In this document: positions 8,139-17,318 of the stretch, piece after piece | Numbering within the stretch: the first letter of the stretch is position 1 | How the letters are laid out: the number at the start of each line of letters is the position of its first letter | Made by a program: the position numbers and the translations under genes | Origin: Ralstonia pickettii | GTDB lineage: Bacteria > Pseudomonadota > Gammaproteobacteria > Burkholderiales > Burkholderiaceae | Reading direction: 5' to 3' | Length of the DNA: 60,475 nucleotides | NCBI RefSeq assembly: GCF_001699815.1 | Contig: NZ_MCGB01000066.1 | Coordinates: 1 to 60,475 of the forward strand | Notes under the pieces: model-generated | What the model was told of the DNA's origin: nothing | What the model saw: only the letters and a program-made list of their open reading frames with translations | The model's database searches: none

Positions 8139-9089
8139 TTACAGATCGATCACCAGGCGCTTGCCCTTACAGCCGGATACGCAAACCATCATCGTCTGGT
8201 TGGATGCACGCTCGCTCTTGGAAAGCACGCTGTCACGGTGGTCGGGCTCGCCTTCGAGCACGCGCGTTTCGCACGAGCCGCACACGCCTTCCTTGCAGCT
8301 GTGTTCCACCTCGACGCCAATCTCCAACAGCGCGTCGAGCAGCGACTTGCCCGCCGGTACACACAACTCGGCACCGTTGCGCGCGAGCTTGACCTGGTAT
8401 TCGCCCTCCTGCACCGATTCCACACCGGGGTCGGCCGCAAAGCGTTCAATATGGACGTTGGTGTAGCCCAGCGCCTCACAGGCCGCCTCGAATGCCCGCA
8501 GCATCGGGCCGGGGCCGCAGCAATAGAAATGCGTATCGGCCGGATGCCCTGCAAGCAGCGCTTTCAGATCGGGGGCGCCACCGGCTTCTGCGTCCAGGTG
8601 AAAACGCACCGCTTCGCCATGGGCGGCAAGCTCATCGGCAAAGGCCGCTTCGGCACGCGAGCGGGCGCAATACAGCATCGAGAACGCCTTGCCTTGCTCG
8701 GCCAGGCGACGCGCCATGCAGACGATGGGCGTCACGCCGATGCCACCTGCAACCAGCACGGTACGCGGCGCGGTTTCGTCCAGCTCGAAGTGATTGCGCG
8801 GGCCGCCGATCTTGAGCGTCGAACCGACGCGCAATTGCTCGTGCACATAGCGCGATCCGCCGCGGCTGTTGCGGTCGAGCAGCACGCCGACCACATAACG
8901 GTCACGCACCTCTGGCGCGCCGCACAGCGAATAGCTGCGCACCAGCCCGTTGCCGAGATGCAGTTCGATATGCGCGCCGGGTGCGTACTCGGGCAGCGTT
9001 TTGCCGTCGACATCGCGCAGCTCCACGCTCACGATGCCTTGGGCTTCGTAGCGCATGGCGTGCACGCGCAGGTTGAGGGGGGAATTCAT
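8139..9089 (-). CDS. VanB-type (phthalate dioxygenase reductase family) oxidoreductase
   Basis: A 316-residue electron-transfer protein. Order of domains: flavin-binding barrel with RSYSLCG (about 71-77), NAD-binding domain with VAGGIGVTPI (about 112-121) and CCGPGPML, then a C-terminal plant-type [2Fe-2S] ferredoxin with the ligand set CKEGVCGSC and a last Cys in MVCVSGC. It passes electrons from NAD(P)H to a Rieske oxygenase, almost certainly the one encoded at 18085-19152. It is the last gene of the operon, followed by a terminator. Confidence 0.9.
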   Translation of the reverse strand: MNSPLNLRVHAMRYEAQGIVSVELRDVDGKTLPEYAPGAHIELHLGNGLVRSYSLCGAPEVRDRYVVGVLLDRNSRGGSRYVHEQLRVGSTLKIGGPRNHFELDETAPRTVLVAGGIGVTPIVCMARRLAEQGKAFSMLYCARSRAEAAFADELAAHGEAVRFHLDAEAGGAPDLKALLAGHPADTHFYCCGPGPMLRAFEAACEALGYTNVHIERFAADPGVESVQEGEYQVKLARNGAELCVPAGKSLLDALLEIGVEVEHSCKEGVCGSCETRVLEGEPDHRDSVLSKSERASNQTMMVCVSGCKGKRLVIDL

Positions 9090-9110
9090 AGCACGTCTCT
9101 CTGCAACGTT

Positions 9111-10073
9111 TCAGCGCTTTTCCGTGAGGAACTTGCCTTCCGGGCCGGCGACGTTTTTCTGCCGGCGTGTGTTGCCGTCAATGCCGCCGTCGATGGCCCA
9201 TTCGGCGAACACGGTCGGGCCGGGCTCGAAATCGCGCGGCTGCCAGTCGGCGTCAAGCTGGTCTTCATCGGCGTAGTACTCGATCAAGCCACCGGCAGGG
9301 TTCTTGAAGTACCAGAAGTACGCCGACGAAATCGGGTGACGACCCGGGCCTAGTTGCGTTTCCCAGCCGCAGCGCGACACATGCATGCCACCGCCGAACA
9401 CTTCGTGGATGTCGCGCACGGTGAAGGCGACGTGGTTGAGCCCGCTCTTCGCCTGCGGCGTTTGCAGCAGGAACAGATCGTGATGGCCGCCTTCCGGCTC
9501 ACAGCGCAGGAACGCCCCGCGGCCCGGGTAGTGGTCGGACGGCACAAAGCCGAGCTTGTCGATGTAAAAGCGCTCCGTGGCCGCCACGTCCTTCACGAAG
9601 AAGACCACGTGGCCCACTTCGATGGGCGTGGCACGCGCGTAGATCGGGCTCGGTTGATTGCGGCGCGGTTTGTCCGTCCATGTGTTCATGGCTGCGCATT
9701 GCACGTCGACATCGCGCTTGGTGGTCAGTTGCACGCGCACTGCCAGGCCGTTCGGGTCGGTGCAGCCGACGCGGCCGTCGGCGTGCACATAACCGGGCTG
9801 GTCAGCCAGTTTGTCGACCAGGCGATCGAGCACAGCCTGCGAATCGGTGCCCCAGATCACCTCGCACAGCGTCGGGCCGGCTTCCATGGCGGCCGGCAGC
9901 GTGGCATCGTCCCTGCGCTTGACGCGCACGCGGCAGCCGTTGAGCGTTTCGAACAGCAGGCCGCTGGCGTCTTCCGATTGCAGGGCAAGGCCCCAATCCA
10001 GGAAGAACTGCTTGCAGGCGGCGAGGTCGTCGGCACCGTAGACGATTTCGTCGATGCCTCGAATCGTGTTCAT
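9111..10073 (-). CDS. two-domain VOC (glyoxalase/extradiol dioxygenase-like) protein
   Basis: A 320-residue protein with two vicinal-oxygen-chelate modules. The C-terminal module shows the usual metal-ligand positions: His in GHVVFFVKD (about 156), His in GLNHVAFTVRD (about 215) and Glu in GGLIEYY (about 265). The layout fits type I extradiol ring-cleavage dioxygenases, but other VOC activities are possible. It stands between the aldehyde dehydrogenase and the reductase in a tight operon, consistent with ring cleavage after oxygenation. Confidence 0.75.
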   Translation of the reverse strand: MNTIRGIDEIVYGADDLAACKQFFLDWGLALQSEDASGLLFETLNGCRVRVKRRDDATLPAAMEAGPTLCEVIWGTDSQAVLDRLVDKLADQPGYVHADGRVGCTDPNGLAVRVQLTTKRDVDVQCAAMNTWTDKPRRNQPSPIYARATPIEVGHVVFFVKDVAATERFYIDKLGFVPSDHYPGRGAFLRCEPEGGHHDLFLLQTPQAKSGLNHVAFTVRDIHEVFGGGMHVSRCGWETQLGPGRHPISSAYFWYFKNPAGGLIEYYADEDQLDADWQPRDFEPGPTVFAEWAIDGGIDGNTRRQKNVAGPEGKFLTEKR

Positions 10074-10109
10074 CTTGATCTCCTGTGGTCTGGGTGTTTT
10101 GTTTCAGCT

Positions 10110-11612
10110 TCAGTTGGCGTTGGCCCAGGCCAGCGGCTGTTCATTCAAGCCCCAGTAAAGGCTCTTCTGCTCCATGTATTGCAGGATGCCGAGTCGGCCC
10201 TTCTCGCGGCCGAGGCCGCTGTCGCGCCAGCCGCCAAACGGCGTCGAGATCGAGAACTGCTTGTATGTGTTGATCCACACGTTGCCGGCCTGCACCGCGC
10301 GGCCGATGCGCCATGCGCGCTTGTAGTCGCGCGTCCAGATCCCGGCGGCCAATGCGTAGACGCTGTCGTTGGCCTGTTCGATCAATTCGTCTTCATCGTC
10401 GAACGGCATGGCGACGAGCACCGGGCCAAAGATTTCTTCCTGGCAAATGCGCGCGCTGTTGGTGAGCCCTTCGATGATGGTCGGCGTGTAGAAGTAACCC
10501 GACTCACAGCCCACGATTGCTGGGCGCAAGCCGCCCGTGCGCAGGTGGCCGCCCTCTCCCACGCCCATCGCAACGTACGACTCGATGGTCTCGCGGTGAC
10601 GATCGGTGATCAGCGGGCCCATCTGCGTCGATTCATCGGCCGGATTGCCGACACGCAGGCGTGCCGCGGCAGCGGCCAGACGATCCATGAACGGCTCGTA
10701 GAGCGAGCGCGCCACAAACAGGCGCGAACCTGCGATGCACGATTCGCCCGATGAACTGAAGATGCCGTACAGCACGCCATTCACGGCGTGGTCGAGGTCG
10801 GCATCTTCAAACACCATCGTCGGCGATTTACCGCCGAGTTCGAGCGACACCGGCATCATCTTGTCGGCCGCAATGTGCGCGATATGGCGGCCCGTGTTCG
10901 TGCCTCCCGTGAACGACACGCGACGCACCAGCGGATGCTTGGTGATCGCATCGCCAATCACGGAGCCCTTGCCGGGCAGCACGCTGATCATGCCCTTCGG
11001 CACGCCCGCCTCTTCACAGATGGCGGCAAGTTCCAGTGCCATCAGCGGTGTGACTTCAGCCGGTTTGACGACGACGGCGTTGCCCGCGGCCAGCGCAGGC
11101 GCCATCTTTTGCGCTTCGCTGGCAATCGGCGAATTCCATGGCGTGATGGCCGCCACCACGCCCATGGGCTCATGCACGCTCATCGTCAGGCAATCGCCGC
11201 GCATGGGCGTGAGCGACTCTTCCAGTGTCTCGCATGCGGCGCCGAAGAACTGGAACGTGGCCGCAGCGCTTGCCACCAGGGCGCGCGTTTCGTTGATCGG
11301 CTTGCCGTTATCCAGCCGCTGGCGTTGCGCAAGTGCTTCGCTGCGCGAGCGGATCAGCTCGGCGATGCGGTACAGGACGGCGGCGCGTTCGTGCGGCTTG
11401 CGCTGCGCCCAGCCGCTGGAGAGGAAGGCGCGATAGGCACCGGCCACAGCTTCTTCCACGTCGGCGACGCTGGCAGCGTTGAGTTCCGCCACCACTTCGC
11501 CCGTGGCGGGGTAGCGCGTGACATAGCGCTCGCCGGTGCCGAGGCGCCATTCGCCTGCGATGCAGATCGGCAGCAACGAGGTCGCAGTTGCGTTCAGGGT
11601 AGAGACAGTCAT
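10110..11612 (-). CDS. NAD(P)-dependent aldehyde dehydrogenase
   Basis: A 500-residue member of the ALDH superfamily. PWNSPI, KPAEVTPL, the Glu motif LELGGKSP and the nucleophile motif GESCIAGSR (Cys catalytic) are all present, as is the C-terminal PFGGWRDSGLGREKG. The sequence resembles betaine/hydroxymuconic-semialdehyde dehydrogenase types. The start MTVSTLNATATS was chosen because the longer frame runs into the upstream gene. It probably oxidises the aldehyde made by the decarboxylase or by ring cleavage. Confidence 0.9.
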   Translation of the reverse strand: MTVSTLNATATSLLPICIAGEWRLGTGERYVTRYPATGEVVAELNAASVADVEEAVAGAYRAFLSSGWAQRKPHERAAVLYRIAELIRSRSEALAQRQRLDNGKPINETRALVASAAATFQFFGAACETLEESLTPMRGDCLTMSVHEPMGVVAAITPWNSPIASEAQKMAPALAAGNAVVVKPAEVTPLMALELAAICEEAGVPKGMISVLPGKGSVIGDAITKHPLVRRVSFTGGTNTGRHIAHIAADKMMPVSLELGGKSPTMVFEDADLDHAVNGVLYGIFSSSGESCIAGSRLFVARSLYEPFMDRLAAAAARLRVGNPADESTQMGPLITDRHRETIESYVAMGVGEGGHLRTGGLRPAIVGCESGYFYTPTIIEGLTNSARICQEEIFGPVLVAMPFDDEDELIEQANDSVYALAAGIWTRDYKRAWRIGRAVQAGNVWINTYKQFSISTPFGGWRDSGLGREKGRLGILQYMEQKSLYWGLNEQPLAWANAN

Positions 11613-11628
11613 GGCGCAATGGCCTCGC

Positions 11629-12432
11629 TTAAATCGAAACGGCGTGTGCGCGGTTGCCCAGCGCACGCACCACGCTGAACACCGTCAGCGCAGAAGTCTT
11701 GGGATTGGCCGCCAGCGGCTTGCCGCGCATCGTCAGTTCGAAACCGCCAAAGGCCCCGCGTGCCTCGACGTGATGGATGTTCTCGTCCACCGTCGGATCG
11801 GCCAGCAGCTTGACGTGCGTGTGCTCAAGCCCCAGGCCCGCCAATGACAGCGTGGCGGCCACATTGGCGTTCTTCGGGAATAGACGCGCAGCTTCGCGGG
11901 CGTTGCCTTCGAAGATCACGGTCGGCTCGCGCAGCGCATCGAGGTCGAACTGCTGTTCGGCCGGCGTGTCCTTCCAGGCGCGCGGTGGCTTGCGGCCCGT
12001 GTAGATCACAGCGTCGAGCCCGCCGACGCGCGCAGCGGCCAGTGCGTCGATGGCGCCGATGGCGCCCGACAGCAGCTGCACCTGCGCGTTGCCACGGCGG
12101 GCCGCTGCCTCCAGCCGCTCGGCCACGCCGGGTTGAGACAGCGCACCGACCGATACCACGAGGCAATCAATGCCCTGCTCCAACGCCGGCAACACATGTT
12201 CTTCAAGCGCGTCATGGCCAGCGCACTCGACCAGCAGATCCGTATGCGCGTCGGCCGACAGATGCGTCGTGACACGCGCATTTGGTGCGAACGGGGCGAT
12301 GGCCTCGCGCGCCTTGTCCATCGCGTGCTCGGGCACGATTACGGCATCAAAGCACACATCCGGATCGCTCTTGAGCAGTTCCAGTACGCCCTGCCCGATC
12401 GCTCCGCACCCGACCATCGATACATGCAGCAT
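11629..12432 (-). CDS. L-aspartate dehydrogenase family protein (NadX-like)
   Basis: A 267-residue protein with N-terminal Rossmann motif VGCGAIGQGVLELL, the segment LLVECAGHDAL, VSVGALSQPGV, LSGAIGAIDAL and the C-terminal LEHTHVKLLADP, all typical of L-aspartate dehydrogenase. Family enzymes interconvert aspartate and iminoaspartate/oxaloacetate. Placement inside an aromatic-type operon, rather than with nad genes, suggests a catabolic substrate or amine transfer. From memory (unverified), a similar order of ALDH, aspartate dehydrogenase, decarboxylase, SDR, IclR and hydrolase exists in Pseudomonas aeruginosa near PA3504-PA3509. Confidence 0.85.
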   Translation of the reverse strand: MLHVSMVGCGAIGQGVLELLKSDPDVCFDAVIVPEHAMDKAREAIAPFAPNARVTTHLSADAHTDLLVECAGHDALEEHVLPALEQGIDCLVVSVGALSQPGVAERLEAAARRGNAQVQLLSGAIGAIDALAAARVGGLDAVIYTGRKPPRAWKDTPAEQQFDLDALREPTVIFEGNAREAARLFPKNANVAATLSLAGLGLEHTHVKLLADPTVDENIHHVEARGAFGGFELTMRGKPLAANPKTSALTVFSVVRALGNRAHAVSI

Positions 12433-12464
12433 GTCCGGCTCCTTCAGTTGGCTCGGTTGCAGGT

Positions 12465-14204
12465 TCACGCCACCACCGTCGTGCCGTCCGTGGCGCATGC
12501 AGCAGCGCGCTCGCCCTGACCGTCCTTGGCCTGCTGGTTGACCGGCGGGCCTGCAAAGATCGTCTTGAAGCTGCCGATGGAGAGCATGTCGATCTCCATC
12601 AGGAACGGGCCTTCGCCGCTGGTGGCTTCCTTCAACACGCTGCCCACATCGGCCAGATCCGACACGCGGCGATGGCGCAACTGCAGCGACTGCGCAAGCG
12701 CCGCGTAGTCCGGCGTGTGCAGATCCACGTAATGGCGGCGGCCGCCGTACTGCGCGTCCTGAATGTTCTTGATGACGCCGTAGCCCTTGTCGTTCATCAG
12801 CACGATGACGAGGTTGGCGCGCTCCTGCACCGCAGTCGCCAATTCGCCGAGGTTCAGGATGAAGCCGCCGTCGCCGGCCAGGCAGAACGTCGTCTTGCCG
12901 GATTCGATCGCGGCCGCACCGATGGCCGCACCAATGCCCATCGCCAAACCTTGGCCGATACCGCCACCCAGCGCATGCACGCCGGCGCGCGAATCAAAGA
13001 TACGGAGCTGGCGATTGCCCCACGTGCTGTTCGACACGGTCACGTCGCGCACCCAGTTGAACTCACGTCCCACGGCGGCTTGCAACGCCTCCACAAGCTT
13101 TGCGTACGGGCCGAGGCCATCGATCAGTCCGCGCACGGCCGCATCGTGTGCAGCGCGCAGGTCGGCGGCGAATGTCGCGTCGATCTGCATCTTCTTTTCC
13201 AGCCGATCCGCCAAGCCTTCCAGCGCGAGGGCCGAATCGCCGCACACGAAATAGTCGCTGGCGTAGCAACGGCCTTCCGCCGAGGCATCCGCATCGACGC
13301 GGTACAGCGGACGCGGCAGTTTCAGTTCGTACTTGAGCGTTTCATTGCCACGCAGGCGCGAGCCGACCACGACCATCGCGTCGCACGTCTGGTAGAACGC
13401 CTCGACCGGCTTGTGCAGGTTGAATGCGCCCAGCGAGCGCGGATCATCTTCCGGCACGATGCCGCGGCCCTGCGTGCTGGTGACCACGCCAAAGCCAAGG
13501 TCCATCAGGCGCTTGACCTGCTTCGCGGCGTGGCGGGCACCACCGCCCAGCCACAGCATCGGACGGCGCGCGCGCGACAGGCGTTCAGCCAGTTCGTCCA
13601 GCGCGTGGGCCGACGGCACATGCTGAGGCACCTGCAGCGGGCGCAGGTCATCCGGCATCGGGATCAGCGCGGCCTGGATGTCGATGGGAATCTCCACGCT
13701 CACCGGGCCGGCCGGTGCCGTCAGCGCAGTCTGCACCGCCAGCTTCATCGTGCTGATCGCCGTGTCGGCACTGCGCACGCGGAAGGCAGCCTTGGAGACG
13801 GCCTTGAGCATCGTGAGCTGGTCCGGCGCTTCGTGGATGTAGGCAAGGCTCTGGTCCAGGTACGGCGTTTCGATCTGGCCCGTGATGTGCAGCAGCGGCG
13901 TGCCGGCGGTCAGGGCTTCGACCATTGCGCCCGCCGCATTCCCGGCAGCGGTGCCGGTGCTGGTCAGGCACACACCGAGGCCGCCCGTGGTCCGGGCATA
14001 GGCGTCGGCCATGTTGGCGCCGCCGGCTTCACCGCGCGCCATGACGAAGCGGATCTTGCCGCGCTCGCCCATCGCATCGAGGATGGGCATGTTGTGGATC
14101 GAGATGACGCCAAAGGCGGCCTTGACCTCGCAGGCCTCCAGGAAGGCTGCAATCGCGTGGCCCACCGTGACCAGCTGTTGTTCCTGTTGTTGTCTGTTAA
14201 GCAT
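12465..14204 (-). CDS. thiamine diphosphate-dependent enzyme (acetolactate synthase/decarboxylase type)
   Basis: A 579-residue three-domain ThDP enzyme. The N-terminal Pyr domain carries the activating Glu (about residue 59) in ARGEAGGANMADAYAR. The central domain has LWLGGGARHA. The C-terminal PP domain carries the cofactor motif GDGGFILNLGELATAV followed by MNDKGYGVI (about 445-480). The usual loop FGxPG is replaced by FGVISIHNMP, so this is not an ordinary acetolactate synthase. A 2-oxoacid decarboxylase or carboligase is likely. Its start overlaps the preceding SDR gene by 8 bases. Confidence 0.85.
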   Translation of the reverse strand: MLNRQQQEQQLVTVGHAIAAFLEACEVKAAFGVISIHNMPILDAMGERGKIRFVMARGEAGGANMADAYARTTGGLGVCLTSTGTAAGNAAGAMVEALTAGTPLLHITGQIETPYLDQSLAYIHEAPDQLTMLKAVSKAAFRVRSADTAISTMKLAVQTALTAPAGPVSVEIPIDIQAALIPMPDDLRPLQVPQHVPSAHALDELAERLSRARRPMLWLGGGARHAAKQVKRLMDLGFGVVTSTQGRGIVPEDDPRSLGAFNLHKPVEAFYQTCDAMVVVGSRLRGNETLKYELKLPRPLYRVDADASAEGRCYASDYFVCGDSALALEGLADRLEKKMQIDATFAADLRAAHDAAVRGLIDGLGPYAKLVEALQAAVGREFNWVRDVTVSNSTWGNRQLRIFDSRAGVHALGGGIGQGLAMGIGAAIGAAAIESGKTTFCLAGDGGFILNLGELATAVQERANLVIVLMNDKGYGVIKNIQDAQYGGRRHYVDLHTPDYAALAQSLQLRHRRVSDLADVGSVLKEATSGEGPFLMEIDMLSIGSFKTIFAGPPVNQQAKDGQGERAAACATDGTTVVA

Positions 14205-15006
14205 GACGGGAGTGTCCTCCGGAGATATCGATGTGGCTGCCCGTGGTGTACGAAGACAACGGCGAGGCAAGGAACAGAATGGCGCGGGCAGCCTCTTCGG
14301 GCAGGCCCAGGCGTCCAAGGGGAATATGTTTTTGCGTGGCCAGGCGGCGCGTCCATGCGGCCCAGTCGAGATGGCGGTCTTCTTCAGGTCGTGCCTCGAA
14401 GCGGCGGCGCCATTGGCCGGACTCCACCAGGCCGATCAGGATGCCGTTGACGCGCACGCCCTTCGGTGCAAATTCGGTCGCCATCGAACGCACAAGATTG
14501 AGCACACCCGCACGCGCAGCCGAGGTGGCGACCATGTGCGGCTCGGGCTGCTGCGCGAGCAGCGAATTCACGCAGACGATCGCGCCGTGCTCCGAGCGCT
14601 CGAGTTGCGGCAGGAAAGCGCGCGTGGGATGGATCACGGAGAAGAACTTGAGATGCAGCTCCTGCGTCCACGCGGCATCGTCGGTATCGGCAAACGTCGA
14701 GACACGGCCTTGGCCCGCGTTGTTGACCAGCATGTCGACGGGGCCGAGGGCTTGCTCCACGGCGTCGGCAAACGCTGCCATCTGCGCGGCGTCGAGCACG
14801 TCGCACGTTGCGGCAAACAGCCGGGCGTTTGGGAAGCGGCTGCGCAGACCTTGTTCGGCTTGCGCGAGGCGTTCGGCATTGCGCCCGCACAGCGCCACGA
14901 CAGCGCCGGCTTCCAGCAGCAGTTCAACGGTGGCCAGGCCGATGCCGGAGGAGCCACCCGTCACGACAGCCGTCTTGCCAGTCAGGTCGATCATCGGCAT
15001 GGTCAT
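14197..15006 (-). CDS. SDR-fold protein lacking the catalytic Tyr-Lys pair
   Basis: A 269-residue short-chain dehydrogenase. The cofactor motif TGGSSGIG (about 17-24), NNAG (95-98) and Ser148 are in place, but the normal YxxxK is TSAAR: Thr161 replaces Tyr and Arg165 replaces Lys, exactly 13 residues after the Ser as in normal enzymes. The C-terminal ending GSHIDISGG is typical. So it may bind nucleotide without normal reductase chemistry, or use a different mechanism. It starts within the IclR stop codon (ATGA overlap) and overlaps the ThDP gene by 8 bases, so it is translationally coupled on both sides. Confidence 0.85.
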   Translation of the reverse strand: MTMPMIDLTGKTAVVTGGSSGIGLATVELLLEAGAVVALCGRNAERLAQAEQGLRSRFPNARLFAATCDVLDAAQMAAFADAVEQALGPVDMLVNNAGQGRVSTFADTDDAAWTQELHLKFFSVIHPTRAFLPQLERSEHGAIVCVNSLLAQQPEPHMVATSAARAGVLNLVRSMATEFAPKGVRVNGILIGLVESGQWRRRFEARPEEDRHLDWAAWTRRLATQKHIPLGRLGLPEEAARAILFLASPLSSYTTGSHIDISGGHSRHA

Positions 15007-15830
15007 TCGCGGAACAGGTTGACGACCTTGCCGCCTGCGGGGCGGTAGTCCAGCAGGTAAGACAGCTCGCCGGCAGCGGCGCGCACCTTGTCGATCATCA
15101 GATCGAGCTGTGCGGCTTCAATGCGCGGCGACGGAATCGTCGTGCCGAGGGCTGCTACCACCTTGCCGGCGCGGTCGAGCACCGGCGCAGCAATCGTCGA
15201 GATGTTGGCTTCGAAGAAACCTTCCTGCAGCACGTAGCCGTGTTCGCGGTCGCGCTGGACCATCTCGAACAGCTCTTCGACCGTGCGCGGGGTATTGGCG
15301 GAAAACACTTCCAGCTGCGGCTCCGGATAGAGCTGGCGCAGCTCAGCCAGCGACAGATCGGCCAGCAGCACACGACCCAGCACCGTGGCGTGCGCCGGCA
15401 GGCGCGTGCCGACATTCACCGAGCTGGTGAACGGCGTGGGCGCCACGGATTTCGCCACGTAGACGATCGAGCGGCCATCGCGCACGACGAGGTTGCACGG
15501 ATAGTGAATCTCGTCGCGCAGACGATCGAGCAGCGGGCGGCCCAGCTCGGTCAATTCCAGCGACGCGAGATATTCAAAGCCCAGGCGCAGCACCGCCATG
15601 CCGAGGCGAAAATCGCGGCCGCCGTCGACGCGTTCGATAAAACCCATCACTTCAAGTGTGGTCAGCAGGCGGAACACCGTGGAGCGCGGCACCTTCAGGC
15701 GGCGCGCCAGTTCCGGCGCCGACAGCACACGGTCTTTGTGGCTGAACTCGCACAGCAGGCGCAGGCCGCGTTCGAGCCCCGGCACGATGTACTTTTCTTG
15801 CACGTCTTCTGGGATGAGGTCGTTGCTCAT
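15003..15830 (-). CDS. IclR-family transcriptional regulator of the operon
   Basis: A 275-residue regulator. The N-terminal winged helix is clear (LSAPELARRLKVPRSTVFRLL about 36-56), followed by GFIERV and the ligand-binding domain with LPAHATVLGRVLLA and the C-terminal VAALGTTIPSPRI. It lies in the middle of the operon it likely controls, as an unusual internal regulator gene. Candidate operators are the paired palindromes at 8049-8064 and 19566-19581. Ligand unknown. Confidence 0.9.
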   Translation of the reverse strand: MSNDLIPEDVQEKYIVPGLERGLRLLCEFSHKDRVLSAPELARRLKVPRSTVFRLLTTLEVMGFIERVDGGRDFRLGMAVLRLGFEYLASLELTELGRPLLDRLRDEIHYPCNLVVRDGRSIVYVAKSVAPTPFTSSVNVGTRLPAHATVLGRVLLADLSLAELRQLYPEPQLEVFSANTPRTVEELFEMVQRDREHGYVLQEGFFEANISTIAAPVLDRAGKVVAALGTTIPSPRIEAAQLDLMIDKVRAAAGELSYLLDYRPAGGKVVNLFRE

Positions 15831-15842
15831 ACGTCTTGGCGC

Positions 15843-16745
15843 TTAGGCGTTTTGGGATTGGGAGAGAACAGCGTGTTCGATCCAGCCTGCAACAGCGTCA
15901 GGCGCATCGATATAAGAGGCATGCCCGGCCGACGGCACAAGCGCAAACGGCAGATCAAACATCTTTGCCAGCGCTTCGCAACCTTCCGGTGGTGTAATGC
16001 CGTCGACATCGCCGCAAGCGATCTGCGCTAGCGTCGATTCGGGGCGTTTTTTCAGATAGGCGCCGATGTCGTCGCCGCTGAGCATCGCCACAGCCTGGCG
16101 ATAACCACCGTCGTTGAGGCGCTTCATGTTCCAGCGCACCCAGGCGCGTTCTTCGTCGGTGGCATCTGGGCGCAGCAGGTGTGCGTGGTGCGACTCCGCC
16201 ATGCCGTCGATGCCAAGCTGGTCGAGCGTTGCAAGCCGCTGGGCCTGCACGCTGCGGGACTTGTCCTCCTGCCCCGCTTGGCCGTAGCCCTGCGCGGGGT
16301 TCAGAAGCAGCAGGCACTTCGGCTGCATCGCGGCTGGCGCGGCGGCCACATACGCCGATGCCATCAGCGCGCCCAGCGAATGACCGACGATCGCATCGGG
16401 CGTCACATCCAACGCGGCAACCCATGCCTGCAACCGCACCGCGTAATCGGCAGCGCGCGGTGCACCCTCTGCAAGCGGCGTGGAATTGCCGTAGCCCGGC
16501 GCATCCCATGCCAGCACGCGCATGTTGTGCGAAAGAACCTGCGCGCAAGGCAGCCATGACGCGGCGCTGGAGCTGATGCCGTGCAACAGCACCACCACCG
16601 GCCCGCGCTCGCCCCATTGCCGATAGCCGATGCGATCGCCGTGCGCGTTGATGGCGACGGTGCGTTCGGCAAACCCGGCGCCCAGCGCGGCAAGCGCGTC
16701 GGCAACACGGAACGGGTGGGAAGACATGACAGCCTGCACGCTCAT
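15843..16745 (-). CDS. alpha/beta hydrolase
   Basis: A 300-residue alpha/beta-fold hydrolase with oxyanion motif LLHGISSSAASW (about 54-65), nucleophile elbow GHSLG (Ser, about 121), acid region CGDVDGITPPEG and the final His in SAGHASYID (about 277). The core resembles meta-cleavage product hydrolases and related C-C hydrolases. It begins 4 bases after the cupin stop. A second in-frame ATG six codons in is possible. Confidence 0.85.
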   Translation of the reverse strand: MSVQAVMSSHPFRVADALAALGAGFAERTVAINAHGDRIGYRQWGERGPVVVLLHGISSSAASWLPCAQVLSHNMRVLAWDAPGYGNSTPLAEGAPRAADYAVRLQAWVAALDVTPDAIVGHSLGALMASAYVAAAPAAMQPKCLLLLNPAQGYGQAGQEDKSRSVQAQRLATLDQLGIDGMAESHHAHLLRPDATDEERAWVRWNMKRLNDGGYRQAVAMLSGDDIGAYLKKRPESTLAQIACGDVDGITPPEGCEALAKMFDLPFALVPSAGHASYIDAPDAVAGWIEHAVLSQSQNA

Positions 16746-16749
16746 GGCA

Positions 16750-17286
16750 TCAACGCTTGATTTTGGCGAGCGGATGCTCGGGCGGATACGTCGGCGTGAT
16801 CGGTTTTTTGGCGCCGAGCATCACGCACATCAGCGCGTCTTCATCGCCGATGTTGATTTCTTCGCGGTACACGCCGGGCGGCACCGAGACGAGATCGCGA
16901 TCGGTCAGGATGGTTTCGTAGCGCTCGCCGTCCTTCTCCAGCACCAGCTTGAGCTTGCCGCGAATGATGAAGAACACCTCTTCCACATCGGTGTGCAGAT
17001 GCGACGGGCCTTCGTGGCCGGCCGGAATGACCATCGTCGAAAACGTGAAGTGCTCCGCCGGCACCGTGTTGGTGTCTGCGGCCACGCCCGTGCCGCCCGT
17101 GCCGAGGTAGCGCATTTGCGCACGGCGGTATTTCGGGTCGAAGTCGGCCTGGAACTTGAGGGCGTCCCAGTCGTAGCGGCGGGTGGAGAAACGCGCCACG
17201 CGGCTGTTCATCCAGTCTTCAAACGACGCGCCTTCCGGGCGGTCCCACGTGCGTTGCACTTGCTGTTGTTCGGAGAGATCGCTCAT
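16750..17286 (-). CDS. cupin-domain protein
   Basis: A 178-residue protein with one cupin barrel. The metal-binding motif reads PAGHEGPSHLHTDVEEVFFIIRG in two parts: GPSHLHTDVEE, then the second motif around VPPGVYREEINIG, where the usual His is absent. An N-terminal region of about 60 residues, rich in Arg and Trp, precedes the barrel. AGAGG-like ribosome site before the start at 17286. Role unknown: dioxygenase, isomerase or small-molecule sensor are all possible. Confidence 0.8.
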   Translation of the reverse strand: MSDLSEQQQVQRTWDRPEGASFEDWMNSRVARFSTRRYDWDALKFQADFDPKYRRAQMRYLGTGGTGVAADTNTVPAEHFTFSTMVIPAGHEGPSHLHTDVEEVFFIIRGKLKLVLEKDGERYETILTDRDLVSVPPGVYREEINIGDEDALMCVMLGAKKPITPTYPPEHPLAKIKR

Positions 17287-17318
17287 TGAATACCTCTTCT
17301 GAATGGTGTGTGGATGCA

